In this document: positions 9,483 to 20,449 of the stretch, piece after piece
How the letters are laid out: each line of letters starts with the position of its first letter
Numbering within the stretch: the first letter of the stretch is position 1
DNA from: Tretioscincus oriximinensis
Lineage: Eukaryota; Chordata; Lepidosauria; Squamata; Gymnophthalmidae
Length of the DNA stretch: 64,000 nucleotides
Direction: 5' to 3'
Assembly (NCBI GenBank): GCA_022410635.1
Contig: JAJVDF010000869.1
Coordinates: 172,769-236,768 of the forward strand
Notes under the pieces: model-generated
Databases searched by the model: none
What the model saw: the letters and a program-made list of their open reading frames with translations, nothing else
Told to the model about the DNA's origin: nothing
Translations under genes and position numbers: made by a program

Positions 9483-12400
9483 CTGTGGGAGAGCAGGAAA
9501 GCTGCGTGAGGAGGNGAATCCACAGGACCTTCAAGAAGGTCTTGGAGCTCCTTAGAGGTTAGGGAGTGCCCACTGGTCCTAGTGTTGTGGGAGAGAGAAA
9601 ACATTTTTTCTCTATTCACCCTGTCCATCCCATGCAGGATTTTGTACACTTCAATCAGATCACCTCTCAAACGTCGTCTTTCGAGGCTGAGGCCCAGACA
9701 TTGCAGCCTGACATAAGGGAGGTGCCCCAGACCCTTGATCATTTTTGTAGCCCCTTTCTGCACCTTCTCCAGTATGTCCCTCTTCAGATGTGGTGACCAG
9801 AATCGAACACAGTATTCCAAATGTCACCACAGATTTATAAAGAGGCAAAACAACATTTGCTAACTTGTTTTCGATTCCTTTCCTAATTATCCCCAACATG
9901 GAATTTGCCTTTTTTGCTGCTGCTGCACACTGGGNTGACATCTTCATTGAATTGTCCACCAACACCCCAAGATCCTTTTCTTGCTCGGTCACAGAAAGCT
10001 TGGTTCCCATCAGGTGGTAGGAGTAGTTGGGGTTCTTTGCCCCAATATGCATAATATTGCACTTGCTTAAGTTGAAGTACGTTTGCCACTNTGATGCCCA
10101 CTCACCCAATTTCAATAAATCACTCTGGAGTACCTTACAATCATTTTCAGTTTTCACTACCCTGAACAGTTTAGTATCGTCAGCAAACTTGGCTACTTCA
10201 CCATTTACCTCGGCATCCAGATCATTTATAAATATATTGAAAAGCAAGGGTCCCAGTACAGATCCCTGGAGTACCCCACTTCTTACCTCTTTCCACTCAG
10301 AGAACTGTCCATTTAATACTACCCTCTGTTTTCTATCTTTTAGCCAGTTTCCAATCCAGGACAAAGTCTGTCCTCTTATACCATGAGTATGGAGTTTTTT
10401 TAGAAGCCTTTGATGAGGGACTTTATCAAAAGCCTTCTGAAAATCTAGATAGACAATATCAACTGGATCCCCTTTATCTACATGTTTGTTAACACTCTCA
10501 AAGAATTCTAGCAAGTTAGTAACGCATGATTTACCTTTGCAGAAGCCATGCTGAGTTTCATTCAGCAGTGCGTGCTTCTCCATGTGTTTAGTAATTTTGT
10601 CCTTAATTATGGTTTCCAACACTTTACCTGGAACTGATGTTAAACTGATGGGTCTATAATTTCCAGGATGATCCAAGGATCCTTTTTTGAAGATTGGATA
10701 AATGGATGGATAAATGGAGATGGCTGGAGAGGTAGATAGATAGTCTAGCAAGAATGTCTTGTTGCATATTATAGGCTAACAAGAAAAAGNAGGCAGCAGG
10801 AGCTTCTGTAGGCAAGNCTTCTTAGTCAGATGGATGGATAGATGCGAGACCATAGAATCATAGAGTTGGAATGCCGAGGTAAATAGTGAAGTAGCCAGGT
10901 TTGCTGACGACANTAAACTGTTCAGGGTAGTGAAAACTGAAAGTGATTGCAAGGTGCTTCAGAGTGATCTATTGAAATTGGGTGAGTGGACAACAAAGTA
11001 GCAAGTGCACTTCAAAGTCATGTGCAAAGTCATGNACATTGGCAAAGAACCCCAATTACTCATACCAACTAATGGGAATCAAGTAAATTCCAAAATCTGC
11101 CTTTGGAATTTACTTCCAGAAGAGTTGGTAATAGCTAGCAGCCTGGATTGCTTTAAGAGAGGATTAGACAAGTTNATGGACACCAAGGGAGGAGGTTNCT
11201 ATGATGGATGTCTTNATACTGTCCCCTGAAATGCCATTTACAGAGCACCGAGAACAGGTGAAAATTTTGCCTTCTTCTGTTTCAGACTGCCCAGGTGCAA
11301 TTGGTGGGCCTCTGTGTGAGAAAGAAGGCTGGACTTGATGGGCTCCAGCCCATTTCAGCAGGGATCCTCTTATGTTCTTATAAAGCTCCATACCCTCCCT
11401 CCCTCCCTCCCTGGAAGGGCAGAATGTAGAGGGAGCTACAGTATTTAAGAGTAAAAAAACACAAAAACTATACAGTGTAGGCACTTGGGAAATCTCTAGA
11501 GGGAGGCTGTTAAGAATGTGGGAACCACTATAGAGAAGGCTCTCCTACATGCCCCAAACCCCTGCATCCCTGTAAGGGGAATGACTACCATAAGTACATA
11601 AGAGGAGCCCTGCTGAATGTAGTCAGAGCCCATCTAGTCCAGCCTTCTGTGTCACACCAGTGGCCCACCAATTGCACCTGGGCAGTCTGGAACAGAAGAA
11701 GCAAAATCTTCATCTGTTCTTGACACCCTGCAAATGGAATTTCAGGAACACTGCCTGTTACTCCATCTCAGGGGCAGCATCATGACATCTATCCTAGTAG
11801 CTATTTATTACCAGAAGGCCTTCTCCTTAAGATCCTAATGCATGGGCAGATCTATATTGGAGAAGGTGCCCCTTCAGATAGCCAGGATCAAGCTGGCCCA
11901 GTGTGTGGGAGCCACCACTGAGAAAGCTTTCCTATGTGCCCCTACCCCTTGCGTCTCTGCAAGGGGAGGAGCTACGGGAAAGCCTTCTCCTCAAGATCTT
12001 AGTGCATGAGCAACTCTATATTTAATCTAGCAAGNCACAAGAGTCTAAATGCAAATCAGATTTAAGGGCACATTAAAACACTCCATTCCTCTGAGGTGGC
12101 TGAATTGATCCAATCATTTATAAATGCTCCCCTGGACTAGTGGAGCTGTCCTGGGGGAACCTGACCCCTCATTCTCTTGATACCAAGCTGTCCCTCTGGA
12201 GTTCTGCTCACTTACCCTAGAGAAGCACTTGTTTGCTGAGAGGTTGTGCCGGATCGAGTCCTTCCATCCCTCATAGTGTTGCTGGAAGAAGGGGAAAAGG
12301 GTGCTGATCTCCTTAATAATCTGAAAAAAGAGAGGGGAGGTTGGTTAATTGTAGGGGAAATGGGGACCTGAAGGAAAACTGATCAAATCTGCTGATGACC

Positions 12401-14218
12401 AAAGCGAGGAGGTGTTGCCAATACTAAATAAGAGAAAGAGGGGATTCAACAAGAGCCAGACAAGCTGGAACAATAGTATTTAACAGGGAGAAATGCAAGG
12501 TCGTACATCTGGGNTAAGAAAAATGAAAACAGCACTGCAGAATGGGAATAATCTGTCTGAGCAGCACATGGGAAAAGGACCTGGTGAAAANGCTGCAAAA
12601 AAGGCAAACACAATCCTGGGGTGTATTAAGAGGAGCACACAATCTCAATCGCATGAAATAATTATTCCTCTCTACAGTACTTTGGTCAGACCACCCTAGG
12701 GCCTGCCAGAAAAACATAAGGGGAGCCTTGCTGAATCGGGCAANAATTCATTCAGTGCAGATTATGGCAGGCTTCATTCAGTGCCTTCCATAGTCTACAC
12801 TAGCATGTGGATNGCAGTGGAATGGGGCCTGCTGAATGGGGCCACAGTCCATCCACCGCGGCTCAGCGATTGCCCTTGGGCATCTCAAGCGGCAGAAGTC
12901 ACCTGATCTCAACTTTTGGAATTTGGTTGAGCCAAATGGGGCCTACCGTAGTTTACAGGACCCACCAGTTGCCCCTGCACAGTCTGGAGCACCTGTTCTC
13001 CACTCCCTGCTAATGGTACTTCAGGAATCCTTCTTGTTTCTCCATCCGGGAGGCAAGATCAAGNGATCCACCCTAGTAGCTATTGATACTCTTGGCTTCC
13101 ATGAACTTGCCTAATCCTGCCTTAAAGNTATCCAAGCTGCTAGCTACCTTCCTTCCTTGGTAAGAACCTAGGAGGAACCCTGAGGAATGGGGCCAGAGCC
13201 CTAGTCCAGCCTTCTGCCTCACCCAGTGGCCCACCAATTGCCCCTGGGCACCTCAAGCAGAAGGCAAAACCCTCCTGCTGTTCTCCACTCCCTGCAAATG
13301 GCATTTCAGGAATCCTGCCCATTGCTCCACTCCGGAGGCAAGAGATCTATTCTAGGTCTCTTCTATCCTTATCCCNCTGGCTTCTATGAACTTGCTCATT
13401 CAGTCTTTAAGCTCTCCATCCTCTCTGCCTCCCATGCGTGCCGGATTGGAAGAACCAGCGGCTGGGCGCCTTGGAAAGTGCAAGAGAACACACACACACA
13501 CACACCCTTGATTTCTACACACACACACACGTGTTTGCCCAGAACCAGCGTTGCACTGAAGCGTCCCCACGTGCAATAGACGTTCCGTGTTTGGAACGGC
13601 TACCGTGGCAGGCTGGACGCGCCGTCGTTTGTGTGAGGGTGGGGCGCGTCCGTGGGCGCGAGTGGGCGACCCGGGCCTTGTTGTGCCGCCCCCAGGCCCC
13701 GGTCCCCTCCCCCTGAGGACCCCAAAGCGCGTGGGGCGAACTTCCTTGCAACGGCTCTGTCCTTGCACATGACCCCGGGGGTGCCGAGGGAGGGGGACGC
13801 TTGCAGGCGGGGGACTGGGCGCCTCCTTGTCCGCCCCGACGGCTGGTTCCCTCCTCCGCTCCTTTTCCAAAGTCCTGCGGGGCCCCGCCTGGTGCCAGAC
13901 CCGGACCCAGCCCATTGTCCCCCCCCGTGGCCCCCTCCCCCAGGCCGGCCGCCCCCCCCCCCCCCAGTCCCCCCACGACGGCTGCGCTTCCCGGCTGACC
14001 TGAGCGAGCTTCAGGCGCCGGCCCGGGGCGCTTCGGATGACCAGGGCGATCATGGCCAGGTAAGTGTAAGGCGGTTTGGCGTGGCGCTCATAGCGCTTCT
14101 TCCTCCTGGTGGGCGCCGAAGGGGCGTCCGGGCGGCTGCTGCTTCTGCTGCTGCTGCTGGACGGGGCGGCGCTGGGCATCGGGGCTTCTGGCAGGGGACG
14201 GAAGGGGAAACTGGGCAT
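8784..14218 (-). CDS. FOXH1: FOXH1 paralogue, copy A, lacking the C-terminal Smad-interaction motif
   Basis: Forkhead transcription factor of the FOXH1 (FAST) family, the DNA-binding partner of Smad2/3 in Nodal/activin signalling. Exons on the minus strand are 14218-14000, 12320-12216 and 9482-8784, all phase 0, giving about 340 aa. The start is the first ATG after an in-frame stop at 14294-14296. Residues 40-50 form the basic arm [12 protein letters not shown]. The forkhead runs from about 48 to 130 ([11 protein letters not shown], then [20 protein letters not shown], then [13 protein letters not shown]). An EH1-like FTVESLL lies at 193-199. A remnant of the LPTSY region reads GQIPTPYNS. The protein then ends without the PPNK motif that copy B and known FOXH1 proteins have. 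CR1 debris begins about 20 bases past the stop. It may be a repressor-like or competing paralogue, which is inference. One N lies in the last exon. Confidence 0.88.
9490..10750 (-). mobile_element. CR1/L3 retrotransposon fragment with readable reverse transcriptase
   Basis: It lies inside intron 2 of FOXH1 copy A, in the same orientation. The open frame at 9660-10751 carries reverse transcriptase blocks: [53 protein letters not shown] and the catalytic FADD ([11 protein letters not shown]). It then shifts frame near 9780 into the usual [15 protein letters not shown] tail. The 5' part (endonuclease) is missing. The long open frame suggests a recent insertion. The 5' end abuts a GGAT/TAGA microsatellite. 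Confidence 0.85.
10740..11385 (+). repeat. Foldback fragment and internally deleted CR1/L3
   Basis: 10740-10840 matches the foldback family (ctaacaagaaaaag, ggcagcaggagcttct). 10875-11385 is a plus-strand CR1/L3 with an internal deletion joining the FADD region to the 3' end module (gaatttacttccagaagagt). Confidence 0.65.
11595..11820 (-). repeat. CR1/L3 3' end
   Basis: It begins acataagaggagccctgctg, followed by cccatctagtccagccttct and caaatggaatttcaggaaca, the standard 3' module read backwards. It lies in FOXH1 copy A intron 2. Confidence 0.75.
12216..12320 (-). CDS. FOXH1: FOXH1 copy A coding exon 2
   Basis: The exon has 105 bases. The acceptor is ctcttttttcag and the donor is TCTAGG|GTAAGT. 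It encodes 35 aa, [12 protein letters not shown] through NKCFSR, including recognition helix [11 protein letters not shown]. The length is identical to copy B exon 2. Confidence 0.94.
12370..13440. repeat. CR1 debris in FOXH1 copy A intron 1
   Basis: 12375-12715 is a plus-strand CR1 reverse-transcriptase remnant (atctgctgatgacc, gggagaaatgcaaggtc). 12715-13440 contains at least three minus-strand CR1/L3 3' ends placed one after another. Confidence 0.65.
13487..13532. repeat. (CA)n microsatellite, two runs
   Basis: Two CA runs of roughly 17 and 16 bases are separated by a short spacer. Confidence 0.9.
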
Positions 14219-14760
14219 GGGTGGGCTGGAGGGTGGCTGCCAGGGGCTGCGCGCCACTTCCCCGCCCGTCCCTCTGCCGTCGTTCCGTCCTGCCTAGGTG
14301 GGTGGGGAGGGCACAGCGGCGGCGACGGGCGCCTTATGCGCGGCGGCCCCTTTTGGCATGCAAATGACGGGGCGTCATTAGGGCAAGGGGCGCTAATGGC
14401 CCAGCGGGGGGCGGGGCCAGGGCACCGAGCCCGCCTGGCACCGACGGGAGGCTCCAAGGGGCGCGGAGGTCATTGGGGGGCGACTCAACAGCGCCCCATC
14501 CAAGTGGAGGGTTGGCTTGGGCATTGCATGCCTTGGCACAGGCCAGGAGGAGGAGGAGAGGCCTGCTTGGTGGTGGCTCCTGCCTGAGCCAGACGGGTGG
14601 CCCCCCTACCTACCCCCCCCTACCCCCGGTGGCTCTGCCTTCTGGGTCTTGTCGGCTCGCATGGAGGCCCGAGAGAAGTGGGCCCGGGAGCCCAGTCTTC
14701 TGGATCTTGCATGGAGGCCATAGAGAAGAACTGGCCGGCCGCCTGAGCATGGCCCCGTCT
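13560..14760 (-). promoter_or_regulatory. CpG-rich region over FOXH1 copy A first exon and promoter
   Basis: GC-rich, CpG-dense sequence spans intron 1, exon 1 and about 500 bases upstream of the ATG. A perfect octamer ATGCAAAT lies at 14358-14365, next to tgacggggcgtcatta. No TATA box is evident. The region is inferred to be the promoter from its position and base composition. Confidence 0.6.
14000..14218 (-). CDS. FOXH1: FOXH1 copy A coding exon 1
   Basis: ATG at 14218-14216; the donor is GCTCAG|GTCAGC. It encodes 73 aa with a serine run and the start of the forkhead. An upstream GTG at 14257 is in frame but is not a likely start. Confidence 0.85.
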
Positions 14761-15280
14761 CAGGAGTCAAGTCAGACCAGCAGGTGTTTTACTTTTTTAA
14801 CACAGGCCATTCCAAAATAAAGAAAGAACAACAACTGTTAAAATCCTGGATTATATTATAAAGACATTATTCAAGAAAGTGCTTCCCCATCCTTGACTTT
14901 AATCCGGTTTTTATTTGACTTTCCAAGGTCTGGGCAGTTTGAATGGGAAGGGGCACATAAATATAAGACAAAAAATAGTTACCTTTTTATCTCCATGGGA
15001 ATCAGGGCTACCCCTAGGGGTGGGCGGTGGCCACATGGGGCTCCTTTGAATAGCTTGCATAATTTTGAATAGTTTTTGCTGCTGGAAAAAGGCTCTTCTT
15101 GTTCTGCAAAGTGGAACCTCGAATGCCTCAGGACCATAGAGGCAAAATTAGACAAATTCAGGGCGGCCCTGTGTATCGATAGCAAGGATCAAAAGCAAGG
15201 GAAGGTTTTGTCTTTTTCTTCTGCATATGATGCCCTGAAGCCAGACCGGATTTAGGCTGTATTTTACCCATGGGCTGTAA
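14761..15280. other. Upstream of FOXH1 copy A, no gene seen
   Basis: Low-GC, mostly unique sequence between the CpG-rich promoter and the TTTA/TAA microsatellites. Confidence 0.4.
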
Positions 15281-15469
15281 TTTATTTATTTATTTATTTC
15301 CCCCCTCTTTCCTCAGCTACTTTGGGTTTTATAATAAGAAAAGCAATAAAAATATTAATATCTTCTTACTTTTACCAGTACTTATATTCTGCCTAAATAC
15401 GGCCCTGCCTGAAGCAAGTAGGTAGGACAGAAGGCTGGATTGGACTGCGGCCAAATGCTTTTATAGGGT

Positions 15470-15635
15470 TAAATAAATAAATATTTAATAATAATAATAA
15501 TAATAAATAATAATAATAATAATTAATAATTAATAATAATAATAATAATTAAAATAGTTAATAATAATAATAATTAATAATTAAAATAATTATTAATAAT
15601 AATAATAATAATAATTAATAATAATAAATGCTTGG
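15470..15635. repeat. (TAA)n microsatellite
   Basis: About 165 bases of imperfect ATA/TAA repeat with TTAATAATTA interruptions. A short (TTTA)n lies nearby at 15281-15299. Confidence 0.9.
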
Positions 15636-15639
15636 AAAT

Positions 15640-16190
15640 GTATTTCCTCTGCTTTTCTATGCCAATTTTTCACAATGACAAGTGCTTATGATAAAAGCTT
15701 CGATGCCTATCAGGTTCACCAAGGTGGAAGTAGTAACAGCCGCAGCCCAAAGGTGAAGAGAGTGAAACAGCTGTTGTGCTTGCAGCAGGGCCTGCTGGGA
15801 AGTGTAGTTTGAGCAGTTCCCTGCCACCTACAGTGCCCGGCCTGCCACACAGTTATCCCTACGAGGGAGGAAGCATCTTTAGCCCATCTGAGCCCAGTCC
15901 TGCCCATAGGAAACATTTTTGCTGCTTGCAGGCAGTTGGCTGTGGAACCCGTCATATTTTGATGGTGAATATATTGATCTGGAATGGAATCAACACGCAT
16001 CCATAAAAGGTGCCATACAAGCTTTTAGTGGGACAAAATGTTTCCATGGTCTGTTTTCCTGGGACCCCCTTCGGCTTTTTGGCTTTGAACCATCAGCTGC
16101 CTTGGATTTGCAGGAGCAAAGCACTTCTTTCTGGGGAGGGATTGTCTTTATTTCCTAGAGAAGCAGGCTGTGTCCCCCCCCCCCCGCTTC
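15640..16190. other. Intergenic sequence with an ACTACA-type site
   Basis: Mostly unique. TGCTGGGAAGTGTAGT at 15793-15808 is, on the minus strand, a close match to the ZNF143/THAP11 (SBS) motif. No gene seen. Confidence 0.4.
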
Positions 16191-16480
16191 CTTCTGCTCC
16201 TCTGCCGCCTGCCCCTTTGTCTTGTTAATGCGCCCAGACAATCTCCCCCAAACCTTTCCATGCCTTCTCTAATAGCCCTGCTAATGCCTGGCTAATGGGC
16301 CCTGATCGCCCCGTCGGGGTACCAGGCGGCTCCAGCGAGGGAGGGGGTCACCAGGGGGTAGCCGAGGCGCCCCTTCGACGGCTCCTGCGCTCCCCTCGGC
16401 TCGGCCTCCCCTGCTGCTTCGGGGCGCCTTCCTGCCTTCTGTTGCAGCCATGCGCCTTTACGCGCGAATCTCGTCCTTGA
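16190..16480. promoter_or_regulatory. GC-rich element between the FOXH1 copies, with CTCF-like site and TAATG repeats
   Basis: 16205-16300 has repeated homeobox-like cores (ttaatg, ctaatag, ctaatg, ctaatgg) and a cagaca Smad half-site. 16290-16480 is CpG-rich and includes CACCAGGGGGTAGC at 16349-16362, close to the CTCF core consensus. It is the only clearly non-repetitive GC-rich block between the two genes outside the copy A promoter. Confidence 0.45.
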
Positions 16481-16499
16481 CTTTTACGCAGAAAAAGGG

Positions 16500-17310
16500 A
16501 AAACCTTTACCTGTTCTCAACTCTTGGAATAGGGATTTGTCATTCGTATGTTAATGTAATCTACACTGGCATATGGATGAAGCAAGAGGGGCCTGCCATA
16601 GACTGCACTGGCCGAACAACTGCATTAGGCCATCTCAAGCACAGGAAGGCAAAACCCTCAACTTTTCTTGACTCCCTGCAAATGGTACTTAAGGAATCCT
16701 GCCTGTTGCCCCATCCTGGAGATGGATTCAGAGATCGATCATAGTAACTATTCATACTCTTGGCTTCCATTAACTTGTCTAACTCTGTCTTAAAGCTATC
16801 CAGGCTTTATTCAGTTACCACCACTTTCTTCTGGAAACTAATTCCACAGACTAATGACCCTCTGAGTGAAAAAATATTTTTCTTCGTCGTCACTCTTCTG
16901 CCAGTCAGTTTCAAGGCATTCCACCTGGTCTTAGTGTTTTGGGATAGAGAAAATATTTTCCCTATTCTCCTTAACCATCCTTAAATGCTGTCTTTCAAGG
17001 GTGAAGAGGCCCAGACCTTGCAGCTTAACTTTATAAGGGAGGTGCTCCAATCCCTTGATCATTCTTCACCTTTTCTAGTTCCACAATACCTTTTGTGAGA
17101 TGTGACGAGCAGAGTTTTAAATGAAATTCCAAATGTGGCCTCAACATTTGCTGACTTGTTTCTGATTCCTTTCCTAATTATCCCTAACATTCAATATGGT
17201 TTTTGTGCTGCTGCTGCACACAGGATTGACACCTTCATTGAACTGTCCACCAACACCCCAAGATCCTTTTCCTGCTCTGGCACACACAGAAAGCTTGGTT
17301 CCCTTCTTAC
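16500..17310 (-). repeat. CR1/L3 3' region
   Basis: It reads backwards from the 3' UTR (caaatggtacttaaggaatc) through attccacagactaatgaccc to the reverse-transcriptase C-terminus (cattgaactgtccaccaaca). It is heavily decayed. Confidence 0.75.
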
Positions 17311-17475
17311 AAGCAGCAAAAATGTTTCCTGTGAGCACAGATTAGTTAAAGAGACTTCCTTTAAAGAGGAAGTCTTTAAAAAAAACTTACTAATGTGTTT
17401 TTATGTTGCTTTTATTTTTCTGTTACCTGCCCTGGGACCTGTTGGATGGGATATAAATTCCTAGATAAATAAAAT
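17300..17475 (+). repeat. L2-like LINE tail
   Basis: The phrases agacttcctttaaagagg, acctgccctgggacctgttg and a gatataaattcctagataaataaaat end are typical of L2-like 3' tails. Confidence 0.45.
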
Positions 17476-17549
17476 AAAAATACTTTGGAAAAAGGAGCCT
17501 GCCATCCACATGCTAATGTAGGCTGTGGGGCCTGCCATAGTCTACACTA

Positions 17550-17737
17550 GGCTGATTAGATGAGCCCTTTTTTGGGGGAGGTAGAAACCTGGTTTTGGGG
17601 TGCCTCCCAGTTTTTGCTGAGGATTTTTTTTCAAAAAATGATTTTTTTCCAATTTTTTTTCTTCCTCAAAAACCGGGAGGCACTCCAAAAACGTGTTTCT
17701 ACACCCCCCGCCCCCAGAAGGGGTCATCTGGTCAGCC
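17550..17737. mobile_element. Foldback MITE with TA target duplication
   Basis: Terminal inverted repeats GGCTGATTAGATGAGCCC and its partner on the far side extend inwards for about 70 bases (tagaaacctggttttggggt and cctcccagtttttg against their complements), around an AT-rich centre. It is flanked by TA on both sides (17548-17549 and 17738-17739). Confidence 0.7.
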
Positions 17738-18054
17738 TAGTCGACAGTAGCATATGGATGACAAGTCCCTATTNCAAGAGTCAAAAACAGGTGAAGATTT
17801 TGTTTCTTTTTCTGCTAGAGATGCTCAGGGGCCATTGCTGAGCCACTGGATGAGACAGAAAACTGGACTAGATGGGCTCCAGTCGGATTCCGTAAGGATC
17901 ATCTTCTGTTCTTATAGACAAAATTCACAGAGGGCAAATGTGTGAGTGGCTACAGGGATGGATGTGTAGCTGCTGCCTCCAGGTGGGAGAAATGGGCAGG
18001 CAGCATCTTGGAACTATTTGTAGGGAGTGAAGATCAGGTGAAGTTTTCCCCTTT

Positions 18055-18478
18055 TTTGAGATGCTGAAGAAGAAGAAGAAGAAGAAGAAGAAGAAGAAGA
18101 AGAAGCAGAAGAAGAAGCAGAAGAAGAAGCAGAAGAAGAAGCAGAAGAAGAAGCAGAAGAAGAAGCAGAAGAAGAAGAAGAACTTGGTTCTTATACCCCG
18201 CTTTTCTCACCTTTCAAAGGGACTCAAAGCGGCTTACAAGGATATTTTTGCCCGAAGGCTCACATTCTATCTTCCCCACCAGGCTCTGGTGGTTCCCATG
18301 TATCTACTTGCATTTAGTTGCAATTTCTTGCAATTCATGCTTTTGAATAGCTGGGTTGGCTAGAGCTACAGGCTAGTGGAAGGTGCTCACCCCTCCCCAC
18401 TTCCAGCACAGGGCTTCGAAACCCCATCTCCCAGGCGTGAGACGAATTCCTAAGCAACTGAGCTATCTGTGCCTGCAA
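18055..18478 (-). repeat. tRNA-derived SINE, near full length, expanded GAA/GCA tail
   Basis: On the minus strand it begins with a tRNA-like head: box A-like TAGCTCAGTTGCTTAGG and box B-like GGTTTCGAAGCC. The body (ccaacccagctattcaaaag, gccttcgggcaaaaatatcc, ctttgagtccctttgaaagg) ends in an expanded TTC/TGC tail at 18061-18180. Confidence 0.8.
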
Positions 18479-19790
18479 CTGGTGGGCCATTGTGTGAGAC
18501 AGGATGCTAGGCTAGATGATGAAGGACACCTGACCCCAAATGGTTCCTTTTTATAAACAAATGATGTATCAATAATAGGTGTATCAATAATGGCTAGTAA
18601 AATGGACCTCTAGGTACTGCCTCCAGTTTGAGACTTTTTTCTGTCTTCTGCTTGAAATGCTCACAAGCAACTGGTGGCTACTAGATGTGTATAAAATCAT
18701 GCATGGGCTTGTTGCTGTTCCCTTATTTAGGTAGTAAATATGTTCCTATGGNTTTTCTTTCCATTTCTCTGTTGTTATTGCTTCTTAGGACTTTTGTTAT
18801 TTACTTCTTTTCACATATACATACAACTTTTAATTTTTTAAAAAGGGAAAATATACATAAAAGCATGCTTCTAACTTACAATCAATATTTCCCCCTCCAC
18901 AGCTAGTTCTCTCTTCCTGCTTTTATAAGTTTGGCCCAGTACACCATTTTATCTCTCTGAGTTGTTCTATNAATCCCACCACATCAATGGCATTTTTAGT
19001 CTTCAAAGCCTGTGATTAAAAAAACCACCTTCTGTTTCTTATAAAAAGTCCCCTGTCTGTTAAATCCATCAGTTTAATTATTTTATTTATTTATTTAATT
19101 TCTTCATCTTTTGTTACCTACACTGGGGCCAATGGTGAAAGGCGAGTTATAGATCATTTTAAATAAATAAATAAATAAACCAGTCCTCCGTCAAAGACTT
19201 TCCATCCCTGAGCATAAATGATTCTTTCTGCTATACTCATACAATGTCGCATCACATTAATAGGAAAACCGACGTGAATGTGCTGTCACGGAGCCAGGGC
19301 AAAACCACTGTTACATTTTGGAAGGTCCTAAAANTTTGCCTTAAATAAATCACAAGCTAATCTTTGAATTGCAGCCCCAGTAATCAATCCCTTGCCTATT
19401 TATTGAGTTTAGAATCTACCTTTTGCCCTAAGGGTCTGGAATAAAAGCAGTTAAAGNAGGTTTTAATTAACACCTGGCCAGCAATCCACCCAAACACTTT
19501 CTGGCCAAAATGCAGAGACAGGACTGGCAGATAACATTCAGGGCCGCAGCCAGGAGGCCAGACAAGACTCGGCATTCAAATCCACACACTGGACCATCAA
19601 GGCAGCTTAGCACATGGGTGGAAGCCCCTGGGTCTAACATTAGGGCCGTTATCTGGTCTGTCATCTGTGTGAAAGCACATTTTCCTGGGGCCAACCCTCA
19701 GCCTAGCCTACCTTACAGGGTTGTTGGGAGGATAAAATGGAAAGGAAGAGGGCAGTTTGGAATATAAGTCTAGTACGGGAGGGCTTGCAG
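18479..19790. other. Intergenic, partly repeat-derived
   Basis: A short CR1 3' end lies at 18,480-18,550. A TTTA-rich stretch with a LINE-like tail is at 19,075-19,185. The remainder is AT-rich and unassigned. No gene seen. Confidence 0.4.
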
Positions 19791-20400
19791 CACTTTCGAG
19801 ACTAACAGGTAAATTAAGATTTCAAAGAAATAGCCGGGTTAGTCTTCCTCCAGAAAGTCTAGCAAAAAGGTAACATAGCACTTCAGAGACACACAGGAGG
19901 AAGGTAGGCAGCATGAGCTTTCGTAGANAAGGCTAGGTGTTCGTGAGCATCTGAAGTAGACTTGTCCATGAAAGCTCATGCTGCCTACCTTTTCCTTGTT
20001 AATCTCTGAAGTGCTTCAAGACTCCCTTGCTGGAAAGTCTATCTGTCCTTCTATCAATCCACCCAGTGAAGAAGATGCCTGCCTGCAAAAGCTTAATCCA
20101 TCCTTCTACCCCTTTGTCTAGGCATTTGAAGAAGTAGATTTGTCTACGAAAGCTCATGCTGTCTACTATTTATCTTCCTAATTATGCATCTGAAGTAGAA
20201 CGTGTCCATGAAAGCTCAAGCCATCTATGTATCTTTATATATGTAGCTATGTATTTATGTATCTGTCTGTCTAATTATGCATCTGAAGGAGGAGTTGTCC
20301 ATGAAAGCTCATGTCACCCATCATTTTCCTGTTAGTCTCTAAAGTTCTACAAGGGACTCTCTTGCTAGACTTTCCAGACACAGAGTAACATGGCTGTTTC
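19790..20400. repeat. Cluster of foldback-MITE arms
   Basis: Arms such as ttgtccatgaaagctcatgc, gaagtagacttgtcc, tttcgta-anaaggc and agactttccag-cacagagta recur at least five times in both orientations. They are the same family as 31,144-31,343 and 41,475-41,702. Confidence 0.6.
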
Positions 20401-20449
20401 TTTTCTGCCTTGGGAAGCAGTAATATTTCTGATCCATTAAAATGTTGCA

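Noticed and set aside
13487..13532. CRISPR-like or satellite array
   Set aside because: It is a plain CA microsatellite; no spacer-repeat pattern exists anywhere in this eukaryotic window.
14255..14257. GTG as start of FOXH1 copy A
   Set aside because: Vertebrate genes rarely start at GTG; ATG at 14218 is available in the same frame.
13652..14587. Long plus-strand open frame (311 codons) over FOXH1 copy A exon 1
   Set aside because: It is an opposite-strand shadow in GC-rich sequence. The minus strand encodes a clear forkhead start with a correct splice donor.
18061..18363. Frame encoding poly-lysine/glutamine
   Set aside because: It is the GAA/GCA tail and body of a tRNA-derived SINE.
18440..18478. 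tRNA gene
   Set aside because: The box A and box B-like sequence is the head of a SINE. The same head recurs, attached to the same body, at 25.5 kb.
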